Below are positions 49,870 to 58,886 of a stretch of DNA of 64,000 nt, piece by piece. Under the pieces are notes generated by a model. The model saw only the letters and a list, made by a program, of their open reading frames with translations, did not search any database and had not been told where the DNA came from. The DNA is from CAWIXB01 sp963839955 (lineage in GTDB: Bacteria > Actinomycetota > Actinomycetes > JACCUZ01): NCBI GenBank assembly GCA_963839955.1, contig CAWIXB010000001.1:2480001-2544000 (forward strand), given 5' to 3'. Numbering within the stretch: the first letter of the stretch is position 1; every line of letters starts with the position of its first letter. The position numbers were made by a program, and so were the translations under genes.

Positions 49870-51662
49870 CCGCCGTTGGACGAGAAGTGCTGGTAGTCGG
49901 GGTTGGACCAGCGTGCGCCCCACGGCCAGCCCTCGGCCCTCATGCCGCTGGCGATCGCGCCGCCGGACATGATCATGCCCTTGCGTACGTTCGAGCGGTT
50001 GAGGTAGGTGCGCGACCCTGACGGGTAGACGCGGCTGCCCGTGACGTAAGGGTTCTCGAAAGTGTTGATGTCGATGGCGTTGCCGTAGGAGTGCTGCGAG
50101 AGCCGGTAGGGGTTCCCGGTCACCTTGCGGCAGTTGAACGCCGACGTGTTGTCGGCCTCCATCGAGCGCACGTCGCTTCCGTTGTAGGCGTCGACCTGGT
50201 TCATCCGGCGGATCGGGAAGCGCTTGTCGAACGCACGCTTGAAGACCCGCTGCATGTCGTCGGCCGCGCTGGTGCGCACGACGAGCCTGCCGCGCTGGGG
50301 CACGTCGTTCCAGTCGTAGTAGGGCATCAGCACGCGACGCAGACCAGACGGGCCGACGGGACACCCCGACCGGTAGGTGTGCGGGATCTGGCTGGCCGTG
50401 ACCCCCTGGGTGGCCGGACGCCAGAAGCCGGTCACCTTCGTGCCACCGCTCGACGTCCACGAGCGGATGACGCCGTTGCGGAACGTGTTCTGGTAGCCGC
50501 CGCTGACCTTGTACGTGTCGGTCGTGGGCATTCCGACGTACGACGCGCCCGCCCCGACCTTCACGAAGCGCAGCAGCACCCGCCGCTCGACGGTCTGCGC
50601 GCCCGAGGCGGAGGACTCGTAGATGTGTCCTCCGGCGAAGACCTGGCGCTTCCCGCCCGACACGGTCGAGCGCGGCCCCCTTGGCAGCCCGAGACGACCC
50701 TTGGCGCCGCCGACACCGAGGTACTTGGTGAGGATGCGGCCGCTCCACACCACCCACGAACCTGTCGCACGGCTCGCATAGATGTGCCCGCCGGTGAACA
50801 CGCCCACCGTGCTGCCGGACGGGCCGGCCGAGCGGGTGTCGGCGGTCGGGAAGCGGAGCGGGCCGACGGCCCCGTCGTTGGAGAGGTAGCGGCTCAGCAC
50901 CGACCCGGTGACCGTGTGGGCGCCGGTCGGGGAGCTCCAGAAGATGCGCCCGCGCTGGAAGGTGGTGCGGCTGCCGCCGACCACGGCAGCGGTCTCCGAC
51001 GTCGGCAACCCGAGGGAGGAGCTCTTGCCGCCGAGGGCGAGGTACTTGGACAGCGTGGCGCCGCTCAGCAGCGCGCGGGTGCCGGTCGAGCTGGACGAGT
51101 AGATGCGGCCCCCGCCGAAGACCTGCTCGACGACGGAGCTGCCCGCCGGACCGGTGGTCGGGAAGCCTAGAGCGCCGGTCGGGCCGCCGCGAGCGAGGAA
51201 CTTGTCGAGCACCGCGCCGCGGACGTCCCACGCCCCGGTCTCGGTCGACCAGAAGATCCGTCCGTGCTGGTAGTTGCGCGCCCGGCCCGAGCCGACGCCG
51301 TAGTGCGAGTTCGTGGGCGACCCCAGGACGCCTGCGTTGCCGCCGAGCGCCGCGTGACGCGCGTCGATCAACGAGTCGCCGGGGGCTGCTGCGGCCGCCT
51401 CGGTGGCGGCGGAGGTGTCCTGCTCAGTGGCCGACTCGGTCGTCGACGTGCTCTCCGCCCCGGTCGCCGTCTCGGTGGCGGTCTCCGCTGCCGACTCGGC
51501 CGCCTGCCCGGTCTTCGACTCCGGGGGGCCGCTCGTGGTCGACGTGTCCGACAGGGACGGGGTGGCGGTCACCAGCGCCACCACCAGTAGCCCGGAAACC
51601 GACAACACCAAGAGTGGACGAGACAGCAGACGGATCCCCGAGCGGTCGGACAAGCAGATCAC
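49866..51662 (-). CDS. Secreted LGFP-repeat protein with M15-type (VanY-like) peptidase domain
   Basis: A 598-residue exported protein. A signal or anchor helix (LVLSVSGLLVVALVTA) is followed by a low-complexity Ala/Thr/Glu stretch to about residue 93. Residues 95-400 hold about six LGFP-type repeats (GPTGALGFPT, SSSLGLPTSE, GAVGPLRFPT, KGRLGLPRG), which bind cell walls in mycobacterial-type proteins. The C-terminal M15_4 peptidase has MEADNTSAFNCRKVTGNPYRLSQHSYGNAIDIN and YQHF, giving the HxxxxxxD and second histidine of the zinc site. It probably cleaves peptidoglycan stem peptides outside the cell. It is coupled to the lipoprotein gene. Confidence 0.88.
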   Translation of the reverse strand: MICLSDRSGIRLLSRPLLVLSVSGLLVVALVTATPSLSDTSTTSGPPESKTGQAAESAAETATETATGAESTSTTESATEQDTSAATEAAAAAPGDSLIDARHAALGGNAGVLGSPTNSHYGVGSGRARNYQHGRIFWSTETGAWDVRGAVLDKFLARGGPTGALGFPTTGPAGSSVVEQVFGGGRIYSSSSTGTRALLSGATLSKYLALGGKSSSLGLPTSETAAVVGGSRTTFQRGRIFWSSPTGAHTVTGSVLSRYLSNDGAVGPLRFPTADTRSAGPSGSTVGVFTGGHIYASRATGSWVVWSGRILTKYLGVGGAKGRLGLPRGPRSTVSGGKRQVFAGGHIYESSASGAQTVERRVLLRFVKVGAGASYVGMPTTDTYKVSGGYQNTFRNGVIRSWTSSGGTKVTGFWRPATQGVTASQIPHTYRSGCPVGPSGLRRVLMPYYDWNDVPQRGRLVVRTSAADDMQRVFKRAFDKRFPIRRMNQVDAYNGSDVRSMEADNTSAFNCRKVTGNPYRLSQHSYGNAIDINTFENPYVTGSRVYPSGSRTYLNRSNVRKGMIMSGGAIASGMRAEGWPWGARWSNPDYQHFSSNGG

Positions 51663-51751
51663 CCCGTGTGTATGTCGGCTACCGAGAGCGTAGCGGGCGG
51701 GGCAAGAGCTTCGTGCCGTCCGGGGTGGATATGTCCCGCCGTGTCACCCCA

Positions 51752-53149
51752 TCAGCAGCCGACCAGCCGTCCCGCGAGCCAACCCTCCACCGCGTCCAGC
51801 CCGACCCGCTCCTGACCCATCGAGTCGCGGTCCCGGATCGTCACTGCTTGGTCGTCGAGGGTGTCGAAGTCCACGGTGACGCAGAACGGCGTACCGATCT
51901 CGTCCTGCCGGCGGTAGCGACGCCCGATCGCACCCGCGTCGTCGAACTCCACGTTCCAGTTCTGCCGCAGCGCCGCGGCCAGATCCTTGGCCTTGGGCGT
52001 GAGATCACTGTTGCGCGAGAGCGGCAGCACCGCTGCCTTGACCGGCGCGAGGCGTGGGTCGAGACGCATCAGGGTGCGCTTCTCCATCACGCCCTTGGCG
52101 TTCGGAGCCTCGTCCTCGGTGAAGGCGTCGAGCAGGAACGCCAGCGTCGCGCGAGTGAGGCCGGCGGCCGGCTCCACCACGTACGGCGTCCAGCGCTCGC
52201 CCTTCTCCTGGTCGAAGTAGGTCAGGTCGGCGCCGGAGTGCTTGGCGTGGGCCAGCAGGTCGAAGTCGGTGCGGTTCGCGATGCCCTCGAGCTCGTCGAA
52301 CTCCTTACCGCCGAAGTTGAAGCGGTACTCGATGTCGACGGTGCGCTTGGAGTAGTGGGAGAGCTTCTCCTGCGGGTGCTCGAAGAACCGCATGTTCTCC
52401 TCGCGCAGTCCGAGGCCGGTGTACCAGTTCCACCGCTCCTGCAGCCAGTAGTCGTGCCACTCCTCGTCGGTGCCCGGCTCGACGAAGAACTCCATCTCCA
52501 TCTGCTCGAACTCCCGAGTCCGGAAGATGAAGTTGCCCGGCGTGATCTCGTTGCGGAACGACTTGCCGGTCTGCGCGACGCCGAACGGTGGCTTCTTGCG
52601 CGCCGACGTCATCACGTTCAGGAAGTTGACGAAGATGCCCTGCGCGGTCTCGGGGCGCAGGTAGTGCAGCCCCTCTTCGCTCTCCACCGGTCCGAGGTAG
52701 GTCTTGAGGAGGCCACTGAACTGCCGGGGCTCGGTGAACGCGCCCTTCACGCCGCAGTTGGGGCAGTTGACCTCGGCGAGGCCCTTCTCCGCGTGCCGGC
52801 CCTTCTTGCTCTCGAAGGCCTCGAGGAGGTGATCGGCACGGAAGCGCTTGTGGCAGGACTGGCACTCGGACAGCGGGTCGGTGAACGTGTCGACGTGACC
52901 GGACGCGACCCAGACGTCGCGGGCCAGGATCACCGCAGAGTCGAGGCCGACGATGTCATCGCGGGCCTGCACCATGGTCTTCCACCATTGCCGGCGGACG
53001 TTCTCCTTGAGCTCGACCCCGAGGGGGCCGTAGTCCCAGGCCGATCGTGACCCGCCGTAGATCTCACTGCTGGGGTAGACGAACCCCCTGCGCTTGCTCA
53101 ATCCGACGATCGTGTCGTTGCGGGCGTTGTCCTTGGTGCCCTTTGCCAC
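51752..53149 (-). CDS. glyQS: Glycyl-tRNA synthetase (alpha2 type)
   Basis: A 465-residue class II synthetase that charges tRNA-Gly. Motifs include VYPSSEIYGGSRSAWDYGPLGVELKENV, motif 2 GVAQTGKSFRNEITPGNFIFRTREFEQMEME and motif 3 GLTRATLAFLLDAF. The CxxC pairs in CQSCHKRF and CPNCGVKG bind zinc. The GTG at 53149 has GGAG five bases upstream and gives the usual N-terminus (DTIVGLSKRRGFVYPSSEIYGG); ATG at 53161 is an alternative. It is divergent from the ZIP-zur genes. Confidence 0.96.
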   Translation of the reverse strand: MAKGTKDNARNDTIVGLSKRRGFVYPSSEIYGGSRSAWDYGPLGVELKENVRRQWWKTMVQARDDIVGLDSAVILARDVWVASGHVDTFTDPLSECQSCHKRFRADHLLEAFESKKGRHAEKGLAEVNCPNCGVKGAFTEPRQFSGLLKTYLGPVESEEGLHYLRPETAQGIFVNFLNVMTSARKKPPFGVAQTGKSFRNEITPGNFIFRTREFEQMEMEFFVEPGTDEEWHDYWLQERWNWYTGLGLREENMRFFEHPQEKLSHYSKRTVDIEYRFNFGGKEFDELEGIANRTDFDLLAHAKHSGADLTYFDQEKGERWTPYVVEPAAGLTRATLAFLLDAFTEDEAPNAKGVMEKRTLMRLDPRLAPVKAAVLPLSRNSDLTPKAKDLAAALRQNWNVEFDDAGAIGRRYRRQDEIGTPFCVTVDFDTLDDQAVTIRDRDSMGQERVGLDAVEGWLAGRLVGC

Positions 53150-53240
53150 GTTGCTCTCCATCCGGCTGGCGGTCGGTGGGTGAACCACCGACCCTATCCG
53201 TCCGTTCCGCCTGCGTCGCCTCTCGTTGCCGGACAATGGG

Positions 53241-53259
53241 TATGACAACGGTTTTCATT
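53241..53259. promoter_or_regulatory. Zur-box-like palindrome upstream of the ZIP gene
   Basis: ATGACAAC (53242-53249), a central G, and GTTTTCAT (53251-53258) form an inverted repeat with one mismatch. This resembles the actinobacterial Zur box (TGAxAAxxxTTTTCA-like). It ends 11 bases before the ZIP start codon, so bound Zur would block transcription of ZIP and zur when zinc is sufficient. Confidence 0.65.
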
Positions 53260-53269
53260 ATGGTCTAGC

Positions 53270-54007
53270 ATGACGGGTGTGGCCATCTTCTTCGCTCTCA
53301 GCACCGTGCTGTCCACCACGCTCGGTGGCCTCGTCGCGCTCCACAGCCGCGACCGACTACACCTGGTGATGGGCTTCGCGGCCGGACTGATGCTCGGACT
53401 GGTGGCCTTCGACCTGCTCCCGGAGCTGTTCGAGCTCTCCGACACCCAGCTCTTCGGCGTACCGCTCGTCATGGTCGCGTTCGCCGGCGGCTTCCTGGTG
53501 CTGCACTTCGTCGAGCGCTCGGTGGCGATGCACGGCGCGCACGAGGGCGAGTACGAGACCCACAGCCATCACCACCCCGACATCGGACTGGCGTCCGCGG
53601 GCGCGCTGTGTGTGCACTCGTTCCTCGACGGCGTCGGCATCGGGCTGGCTTTCCAGGTGAACAACACGGTCGGCGTCGCCGTGGCGATCGCGGTGATCGC
53701 CCACGACTTCGCCGACGGGCTCAACACCGTGACCTTGATGCGCACCCACGGCAACAGCCGCAAGCGCACGCTGGCGATGCTCGCGATCGACGCCGTGGCG
53801 CCGGTTGCCGGCGCCGCCTCGACGCTCCTGTTCAGCGTGGGCGAGACGGTGCTGGGCATCTATCTCGGTGCCTTCGCCGGGTTCCTGCTCTACCTTGCGA
53901 CCAGCGATATCCTCCCCGAGGCGCACGCCCGCCATCCGTCCCGGTTGACGCTGGTCAGCACGCTGGGGGGCGTCGGCCTGATGTGGTTCGTGGTGGCCGC
54001 CTCGTGA
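53270..54007 (+). CDS. ZIP-family metal transporter
   Basis: A 245-residue membrane protein with about eight helices. The signature is in helices four and five: HSFLDGVGIGLAFQ and AHDFADGLNTVTL, with metal-binding histidine and aspartate residues; the cytoplasmic loop has EYETHSHHHPD, a histidine-rich sensor loop. It imports zinc or another divalent metal. Its TGA stop overlaps the zur GTG start by three bases. The promoter has a Zur-box-like palindrome, so zinc uptake is the likely role. Confidence 0.9.
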   Translation: MTGVAIFFALSTVLSTTLGGLVALHSRDRLHLVMGFAAGLMLGLVAFDLLPELFELSDTQLFGVPLVMVAFAGGFLVLHFVERSVAMHGAHEGEYETHSHHHPDIGLASAGALCVHSFLDGVGIGLAFQVNNTVGVAVAIAVIAHDFADGLNTVTLMRTHGNSRKRTLAMLAIDAVAPVAGAASTLLFSVGETVLGIYLGAFAGFLLYLATSDILPEAHARHPSRLTLVSTLGGVGLMWFVVAAS

Positions 54008-54375
54008 CCCGGCAGCGCAACGCCATACGCGAGGAGCTCGCGCAGGACTCCGCGTTCCGCAGCGCCCAGGAGATCTACGCCAACCTGCGCACCTCCGGCA
54101 CCCGCATCGGGCTGACCACGGTCTACCGCGCGCTGCAGGCACTCGCCGACGCGGGCGAGGTCGACGTGCTGCGCGCCGACGACGGCGAGGCCGCCTACCG
54201 GCTCTGCTCCGAGGGGCACCACCATCACCTGGTCTGCCGGCAGTGCGGGCGCACCGTCGAGGTGGAGGCCCGGGCCGTCGAACGCTGGGCCGATCGTGTG
54301 GCGAGCGAGCACGGCTTCACCGAGATCGCGCACACGGTCGAGGTGTTCGGTACCTGCGCCCGGCACCGGCGCTGA
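54004..54375 (+). CDS. zur: Zinc-responsive Fur-family regulator
   Basis: A 123-residue Fur/Zur protein. The winged helix has SAQEIYANLRTSGTRIGLTTVYRALQALADAGEVDVL. The metal region has HHHHLVCRQCG, with Cys78 and Cys81 for structural zinc. The second half of that site, normally CxxC, here ends GTCARHRR, so Cys118 is kept and the partner would be His121. GTG at 54004 overlaps the ZIP stop. It should repress the ZIP-zur unit and other zinc genes when zinc is abundant. The position beside glyQS matches other Actinobacteria. Confidence 0.92.
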   Translation: MTRQRNAIREELAQDSAFRSAQEIYANLRTSGTRIGLTTVYRALQALADAGEVDVLRADDGEAAYRLCSEGHHHHLVCRQCGRTVEVEARAVERWADRVASEHGFTEIAHTVEVFGTCARHRR

Positions 54376-54384
54376 CCGCGACCC

Positions 54385-57168
54385 TCAGCGGTGCCCGGTG
54401 AAGGCCACCACCTGCTGGAACGTCGGGCGGTTCTGCCAGTCGATCGGCCGCACGCCGACAAGGCCGGCCGTGGTGTGCCGGATGTCGTCCTCGTGCTTGT
54501 CGTAGGTCAGTGCCGACGGTCCCGCCACACCCTGGTCGCGGACCGCGCGCTCCGTCGCGTCCTGCAGCGACGCGCGCAGCTGTGCCCGGCAGGCGTCCAG
54601 CGAGCCGCCACCGCAGTAGGTGCGCGAGAAGGGTGTCGTCACGTCGCCACCGGTCGCCTGCCGCAGGTCCTTGTCGACGTAGCCGTACCAGCCGACGTCG
54701 TTCCACGACGAGCCCTGGCCGAGGCGCGGATGGTTGTCGAGCGGCTTCGGCAGCTCGTCGGCGAGATCGCCGAGGGTGCCCGCGAGCACATCGCGCGCGA
54801 CGGACTCGGCGCCCGGCTGTTCGGTGGTTTGCGACTCCCACCACTCGTCGAACAGCGCGATCGCGGCCTGGTGCGTGTAGGCACCGTCACGGTCGCGGTC
54901 GACGCGATGCGCGCCGTCGTCGAGCCAGGCCGCAAGCAGCCCGCGGGCCTGGGCCGTCTTCGGGTCGTCGCCGATCGCGGCCAGCAACCCCGGCAGGGTG
55001 TAGCGGGCGCGCGAGTCGACCGTCGCCGCGTCGGCCACCAGGCCCACCACCCCGGCGCGCGACACGGTGCCGCCGTCAGCGGTGGCCGCCTCGATGCGAT
55101 CGGACAGGGCGAGGCTGCGATAGATCGTGCCGTAGCCCCAGACGTTGTCAGCGGCAGCGAACCCGGGCGCTGTCTTGTTGTTCCAGCTCACCAGGTGACC
55201 GGACGGCGGGTTGGTCTGGTGCACGTGCGCGTCGAAGGGCAGCCACCCCTGCCAGTCGTGGACGGCTTCGCCCCACCGTGGCAGGTCGTAGTCGACGGTG
55301 TCGGCGCGCAGGGGCAGCCGGCCCGAGCTGTAGTAGGAGATGTCGCTGCTGTCGGTGTAGAACCAGTTGAACGTGTAGTCGATGGCGTCGACCGCATGCA
55401 TGAACGACGACGGGTCCTTCGTGTACGCCGGGTCATTCAGCCGGGCGAAGCCGGCCACCGAGTCGACCTCGTGGCCGTAGGTGCTGCGCTCGCTGACGAT
55501 CGCCACTGGCTCACGGTCGACGGTAGTGCGGAGCTGGACGATGCCGTGCCGGGTGCGCAGCACCTCGAACCGCAGGACCCGTGGTGCCCCGGGCGCGCCG
55601 GCGTTCGGCAGCGCGGTCTGCTCGTGGACATGGCGGTCCATCGGCACGCAGTCGCCGTCGACGAGGTAGCCCTTCGACTGGACGGTGGCGGGTGACCCGT
55701 TGGTGTTGCAGAGACGCTCGACGACAGTGTCGACGTTGTCGTTGCTCGCGCTCGTCGCCGACCAGGCGTAGTCGACGCCCCGGCCGAGCTGAACGACCAG
55801 CTGGGTCCCGGCGAACGAGACACCGCGCGCCTTGACGCCTGGTCCGTCCAGCACGATCTCGGTGAGCAGCTGTGGTGCGAAATAGCCGGTCTGCGGGCCG
55901 AACACCGTCAGTGGCTTGCCTGTCGTGGTGTGCTCGCCGCCGACGAGCATCGCGTTGGACAGGCCCGGCCCGACCGAGGACAGGTCGAGCTCGCCGAAGG
56001 GCAGGTCCAGCTGCAGCCCGCTCGTCCCGCCGCCGAGGGACTGCTGCGACGGCAGCGGGATCGCGGGGGTCGAGCCGGCGTCCCCGCCGGTGCCCGGTGC
56101 AGTCTCGCCGCCGAGGTCGGGCAGTGCCACGCCCGGCCGCGTCTCGTCGACACCGCCTGCACCGCCGTAGGGGAACGTCGTCGATGCCGTGGTGGGCGCC
56201 TCGGCGTCGTTCTTGGCGCGCAGGTCGTCGAAGACAGCCCTGCCCTGCTCGTCGCCGAACTTGCGCTGGAGCTGCTGGAGCCAGCGCGCGTTCGCGAACT
56301 CGCCACCACCGCCCTTGCCGAAGATGCCGCCGACCAGCGACGCGACGTAGGTGACGTCGCCGCGCACCCACTTCTCCGGCTTCTTGCCGAGCGCGGCGTA
56401 CTCGGCCGGGCAGCTCGGACCCACCGGTGAGCCGAGCGGGCACATAGCGTTCTGGGCCGCGTTGATGCCCGCGACGAACGCGTCCGCGGACGCGAGCAGG
56501 CGAGCGCCCTCGGCGCCGTATCGCTGGGCGGCAGACTCGAGCTGCCGCTGCGCCTCCGCGCGTGTGTAGAAGGCAGAGCGCAGCTGCTCCTGGTCCATCG
56601 CGATGTTGGCGTCGGTCGGGCCGAGGAACTCGGACGCGCGGGCGGCGCCCGCGTGCCGCAGCACATCTTGCAGGAACATCCGGTCGTGCGTGCCCGCGTA
56701 GCCTGCGCCGTACGCGACGTCCGCCCGGGTGGCTCCCTTCACGTGCGGCACGCCGCGGGTGTCCCAGGTGATGGTGACGCCCGTCTTCGGCCGCACCACG
56801 CGCTTGACCTGGCCGGCCGGCACCTCGAACGTCGACGGCTTGTAGAAGCGGGCGAGGTCACCCTCGCCGATGGAGGCAGGCTCCACGGTGTTGATCGCGT
56901 CGTACATCTCGAGCTGGTCGGCGAAGTTCGGCGGTGCGTTCTGGCCGTCGCGGGCGACCCGGCCCTGTGGGTCGCCCGCGACGACGATTGCGGCGTCCGC
57001 GGCGGTGATCGTGCCGGACTGCCCCGGCGGCAGCACGTTGAGCACCTCGCCGAAACCGGGCTCCTCCGCCGCGACGGTTCCGGCCGCGCCGGCGGGGCCG
57101 CCGGGCAGCAGGCCGAGGACGAGGGCGCCGGCGGCGCAGCAGACGGCGGTGGAGGCGACCCGACGCAT
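54385..57168 (-). CDS. Secreted penicillin acylase-family (Ntn) amidohydrolase
   Basis: A 927-residue precursor with a signal peptide (1-29). The alpha region has ITWDTRGVPHVKGATRADVAYGAGYAGTHDRMFLQDVLRHAGAARASEFLG. The nucleophile at the start of the beta subunit is Ser404 in GLSNAMLVGG, after autocatalytic cleavage. The beta subunit continues with PLTVFGPQTGYFAPQLLTEI and YAWSATSASNDNVDTVVERL. It resembles acyl-homoserine-lactone or aculeacin acylases as well as penicillin acylases; the substrate cannot be told. A glycine-rich insertion lies at 330-385. Its start is 15 bp upstream of no obvious partner, and its stop nearly meets that of zur. Confidence 0.9.
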   Translation of the reverse strand: MRRVASTAVCCAAGALVLGLLPGGPAGAAGTVAAEEPGFGEVLNVLPPGQSGTITAADAAIVVAGDPQGRVARDGQNAPPNFADQLEMYDAINTVEPASIGEGDLARFYKPSTFEVPAGQVKRVVRPKTGVTITWDTRGVPHVKGATRADVAYGAGYAGTHDRMFLQDVLRHAGAARASEFLGPTDANIAMDQEQLRSAFYTRAEAQRQLESAAQRYGAEGARLLASADAFVAGINAAQNAMCPLGSPVGPSCPAEYAALGKKPEKWVRGDVTYVASLVGGIFGKGGGGEFANARWLQQLQRKFGDEQGRAVFDDLRAKNDAEAPTTASTTFPYGGAGGVDETRPGVALPDLGGETAPGTGGDAGSTPAIPLPSQQSLGGGTSGLQLDLPFGELDLSSVGPGLSNAMLVGGEHTTTGKPLTVFGPQTGYFAPQLLTEIVLDGPGVKARGVSFAGTQLVVQLGRGVDYAWSATSASNDNVDTVVERLCNTNGSPATVQSKGYLVDGDCVPMDRHVHEQTALPNAGAPGAPRVLRFEVLRTRHGIVQLRTTVDREPVAIVSERSTYGHEVDSVAGFARLNDPAYTKDPSSFMHAVDAIDYTFNWFYTDSSDISYYSSGRLPLRADTVDYDLPRWGEAVHDWQGWLPFDAHVHQTNPPSGHLVSWNNKTAPGFAAADNVWGYGTIYRSLALSDRIEAATADGGTVSRAGVVGLVADAATVDSRARYTLPGLLAAIGDDPKTAQARGLLAAWLDDGAHRVDRDRDGAYTHQAAIALFDEWWESQTTEQPGAESVARDVLAGTLGDLADELPKPLDNHPRLGQGSSWNDVGWYGYVDKDLRQATGGDVTTPFSRTYCGGGSLDACRAQLRASLQDATERAVRDQGVAGPSALTYDKHEDDIRHTTAGLVGVRPIDWQNRPTFQQVVAFTGHR

Positions 57169-57242
57169 GGTTACTCCTCGGTAGGGATTGGACTACCTAA
57201 CGAGCAAGGCCGCGTCGGGTCACGCCTGTCCGGGGAGCGGGC

Positions 57243-57956
57243 TCAGGAGGTGGCGGTGTTCGGCAACGCCCCGCCGTAGCGGCGCTCGCGGTCCGCGTAG
57301 ATCTCGATGCCGCGCCACAGGTCGCGCCGGTCGAAGTCGGGCCAGAGCGTGTCGAGGAAGACCATCTCGGCGTAGGCCGACTGCCAGAGCAGGAAGTTCG
57401 AGGTGCGCTGCTCGCCGGAAGAGCGAAGGAACAGGTCGACGTCGGGCAGGTCGGGCTCGTCGAGGTGACGCGCGACGGTGCGCTCGTCGATCTTGCCCGG
57501 GTCGAGGCGGCCCTGCGCCACCTCGCGCGCGATGGCGGCGGCGGCGTCGGCGATCTCGGCGCGGCCGCCGTAGTTGACGCAGAACTGCAGGGTGAGGGTG
57601 CTGTTGCCGACGGTGCGCGCCTCGGCCTCCTCGAGCTCGGCGATGACGCTGCGCCACAACCGGCGACGGCGTCCGGCCCAGCGCACCCGCACGCCGATGG
57701 CGTCGAGCTCGTCGCGGCGACGGTGGATGACCTCGCGGTTGAAGCCCATGAGGAAGCGCACCTCGTCGGGAGATCGCTTCCAGTTCTCCGTCGAGAAGGC
57801 GTAGGCAGAGAGGCACTCCACGCCGACCTCGATGGCACCGTGGATGACGTCGAGCAGCGCGGCTTCGCCGGCCTCGTGCCCGGCGGTGCGGGGCAGCCCG
57901 CGTCCCTTGGCCCAGCGGCCGTTGCCGTCCATGACGATCGCCACGTGGCGGGGCAC
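57243..57956 (-). CDS. uppS: Polyprenyl (undecaprenyl/decaprenyl) diphosphate synthase, cis-type
   Basis: A 237-residue cis-prenyltransferase. The catalytic aspartate is Asp10 in VAIVMDGNGRWAKGRG; LSAYAFSTENWKRSPDEV is the substrate clamp, and the C-terminal RSSGEQRTSNFLLWQSAYAEMVFLDTLWPDFD holds the diphosphate-binding arginines. It makes the lipid carrier for cell-wall synthesis. The only start in this frame after an upstream stop is GTG at 57956. The recO gene lies upstream, as in many Actinobacteria. Confidence 0.95.
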   Translation of the reverse strand: MPRHVAIVMDGNGRWAKGRGLPRTAGHEAGEAALLDVIHGAIEVGVECLSAYAFSTENWKRSPDEVRFLMGFNREVIHRRRDELDAIGVRVRWAGRRRRLWRSVIAELEEAEARTVGNSTLTLQFCVNYGGRAEIADAAAAIAREVAQGRLDPGKIDERTVARHLDEPDLPDVDLFLRSSGEQRTSNFLLWQSAYAEMVFLDTLWPDFDRRDLWRGIEIYADRERRYGGALPNTATS

Positions 57957-58070
57957 CAGACCCTTGCCGGCAGCGCGGGTGGCCGGGCGCCGGACGGATG
58001 CGGCGTCGGAGGGCGCACCGGCGTACGACGTGGCACGTCCGCGACCCTAGCCCGTCCGGGTGACCGCCAA

Positions 58071-58811
58071 TCAGGTGCGCTCGACGAGCGGCAGCGACCG
58101 CAGGCCACGCTCGAGATGCCACTGCAGGTAGGCCGCGACAAGCCCGCTGGCCTCGCGCCGGTGCCGCACCTCGCTCGCGTCGGCGCTGGCCCAGTCACCC
58201 GAGAGCAGCGCCGCGAGCAGCCTCAGCGCCTCGGTCGACGGGGTCACCGAGCCCTGCGGGCGGCATGTCGAGCACACGACTCCGCCGGCGGCGACGTTGA
58301 AGAACGGGTGCTGCCCCGGCCTGGTGCAGCGCGCGCAGTCCTCGAAGGAGGCCGCGTAGCCACCGACCGCGAGGGAGCGCAACAGGAAGGAGTCGAGCAC
58401 CAGGCCCGGTGCGTGCAGCCCCTCGGCAAGGGTGCGCAAACCGCCGACCAGCAACAGGAACTGCTGCACCGCCGGCTCCTTCTCCTCGGCGGTGAGGCGC
58501 TCAGACGTCTCCAACATCGCGGTGCCTGCGGTGTAGCGCCCGTAGTCGTCGGCGATGTGCTCGCCGTAGGACCCGAGGGTCTCGGCCTGCTGGACGATGT
58601 CGAGCGAGCGGCCGGCGTAGAGCTGGAGGTCGACATGGGTGAAAGGCTCGAGGCGGGCCCCGAACTTCGAGCGGGTCCGGCGCACGCCCTTGCCCACGGC
58701 GCGGACCCGGCCGTGGCCGCGGGTCAGCACCGTGATGATGCGATCGGCCTCACCGAGCTTCTGGGTGCGCAGCACCACACCCTCGTCGCGGTAGAGGTTC
58801 ACGAGAGACAT
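58071..58811 (-). CDS. recO: DNA repair protein RecO
   Basis: A 246-residue protein. The N-terminal OB fold has MSLVNLYRDEGVVLRTQKLGEADRIITVLTRGHGRVRAVGKGVRRTRSKF. The helical domain carries a zinc site, Cys159, Cys162, Cys180 and Cys183 (CARC ... CSTC). RecO works with RecR and RecF to load RecA on gapped DNA. It lies 114 bp upstream of uppS on the same strand. Confidence 0.95.
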   Translation of the reverse strand: MSLVNLYRDEGVVLRTQKLGEADRIITVLTRGHGRVRAVGKGVRRTRSKFGARLEPFTHVDLQLYAGRSLDIVQQAETLGSYGEHIADDYGRYTAGTAMLETSERLTAEEKEPAVQQFLLLVGGLRTLAEGLHAPGLVLDSFLLRSLAVGGYAASFEDCARCTRPGQHPFFNVAAGGVVCSTCRPQGSVTPSTEALRLLAALLSGDWASADASEVRHRREASGLVAAYLQWHLERGLRSLPLVERT

Positions 58812-58886
58812 TCTGCCGCCTTATGCCGGTGCCGACGGCCAGGCAGGGCTTACGTTGGGTGCAACTGTGGGGGACGGAGGGTCGCG

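Noticed and set aside
51614..53050. 478-aa antisense frame over glyQS
   Set aside because: Low-complexity translation of the antisense strand; glyQS is unambiguous.
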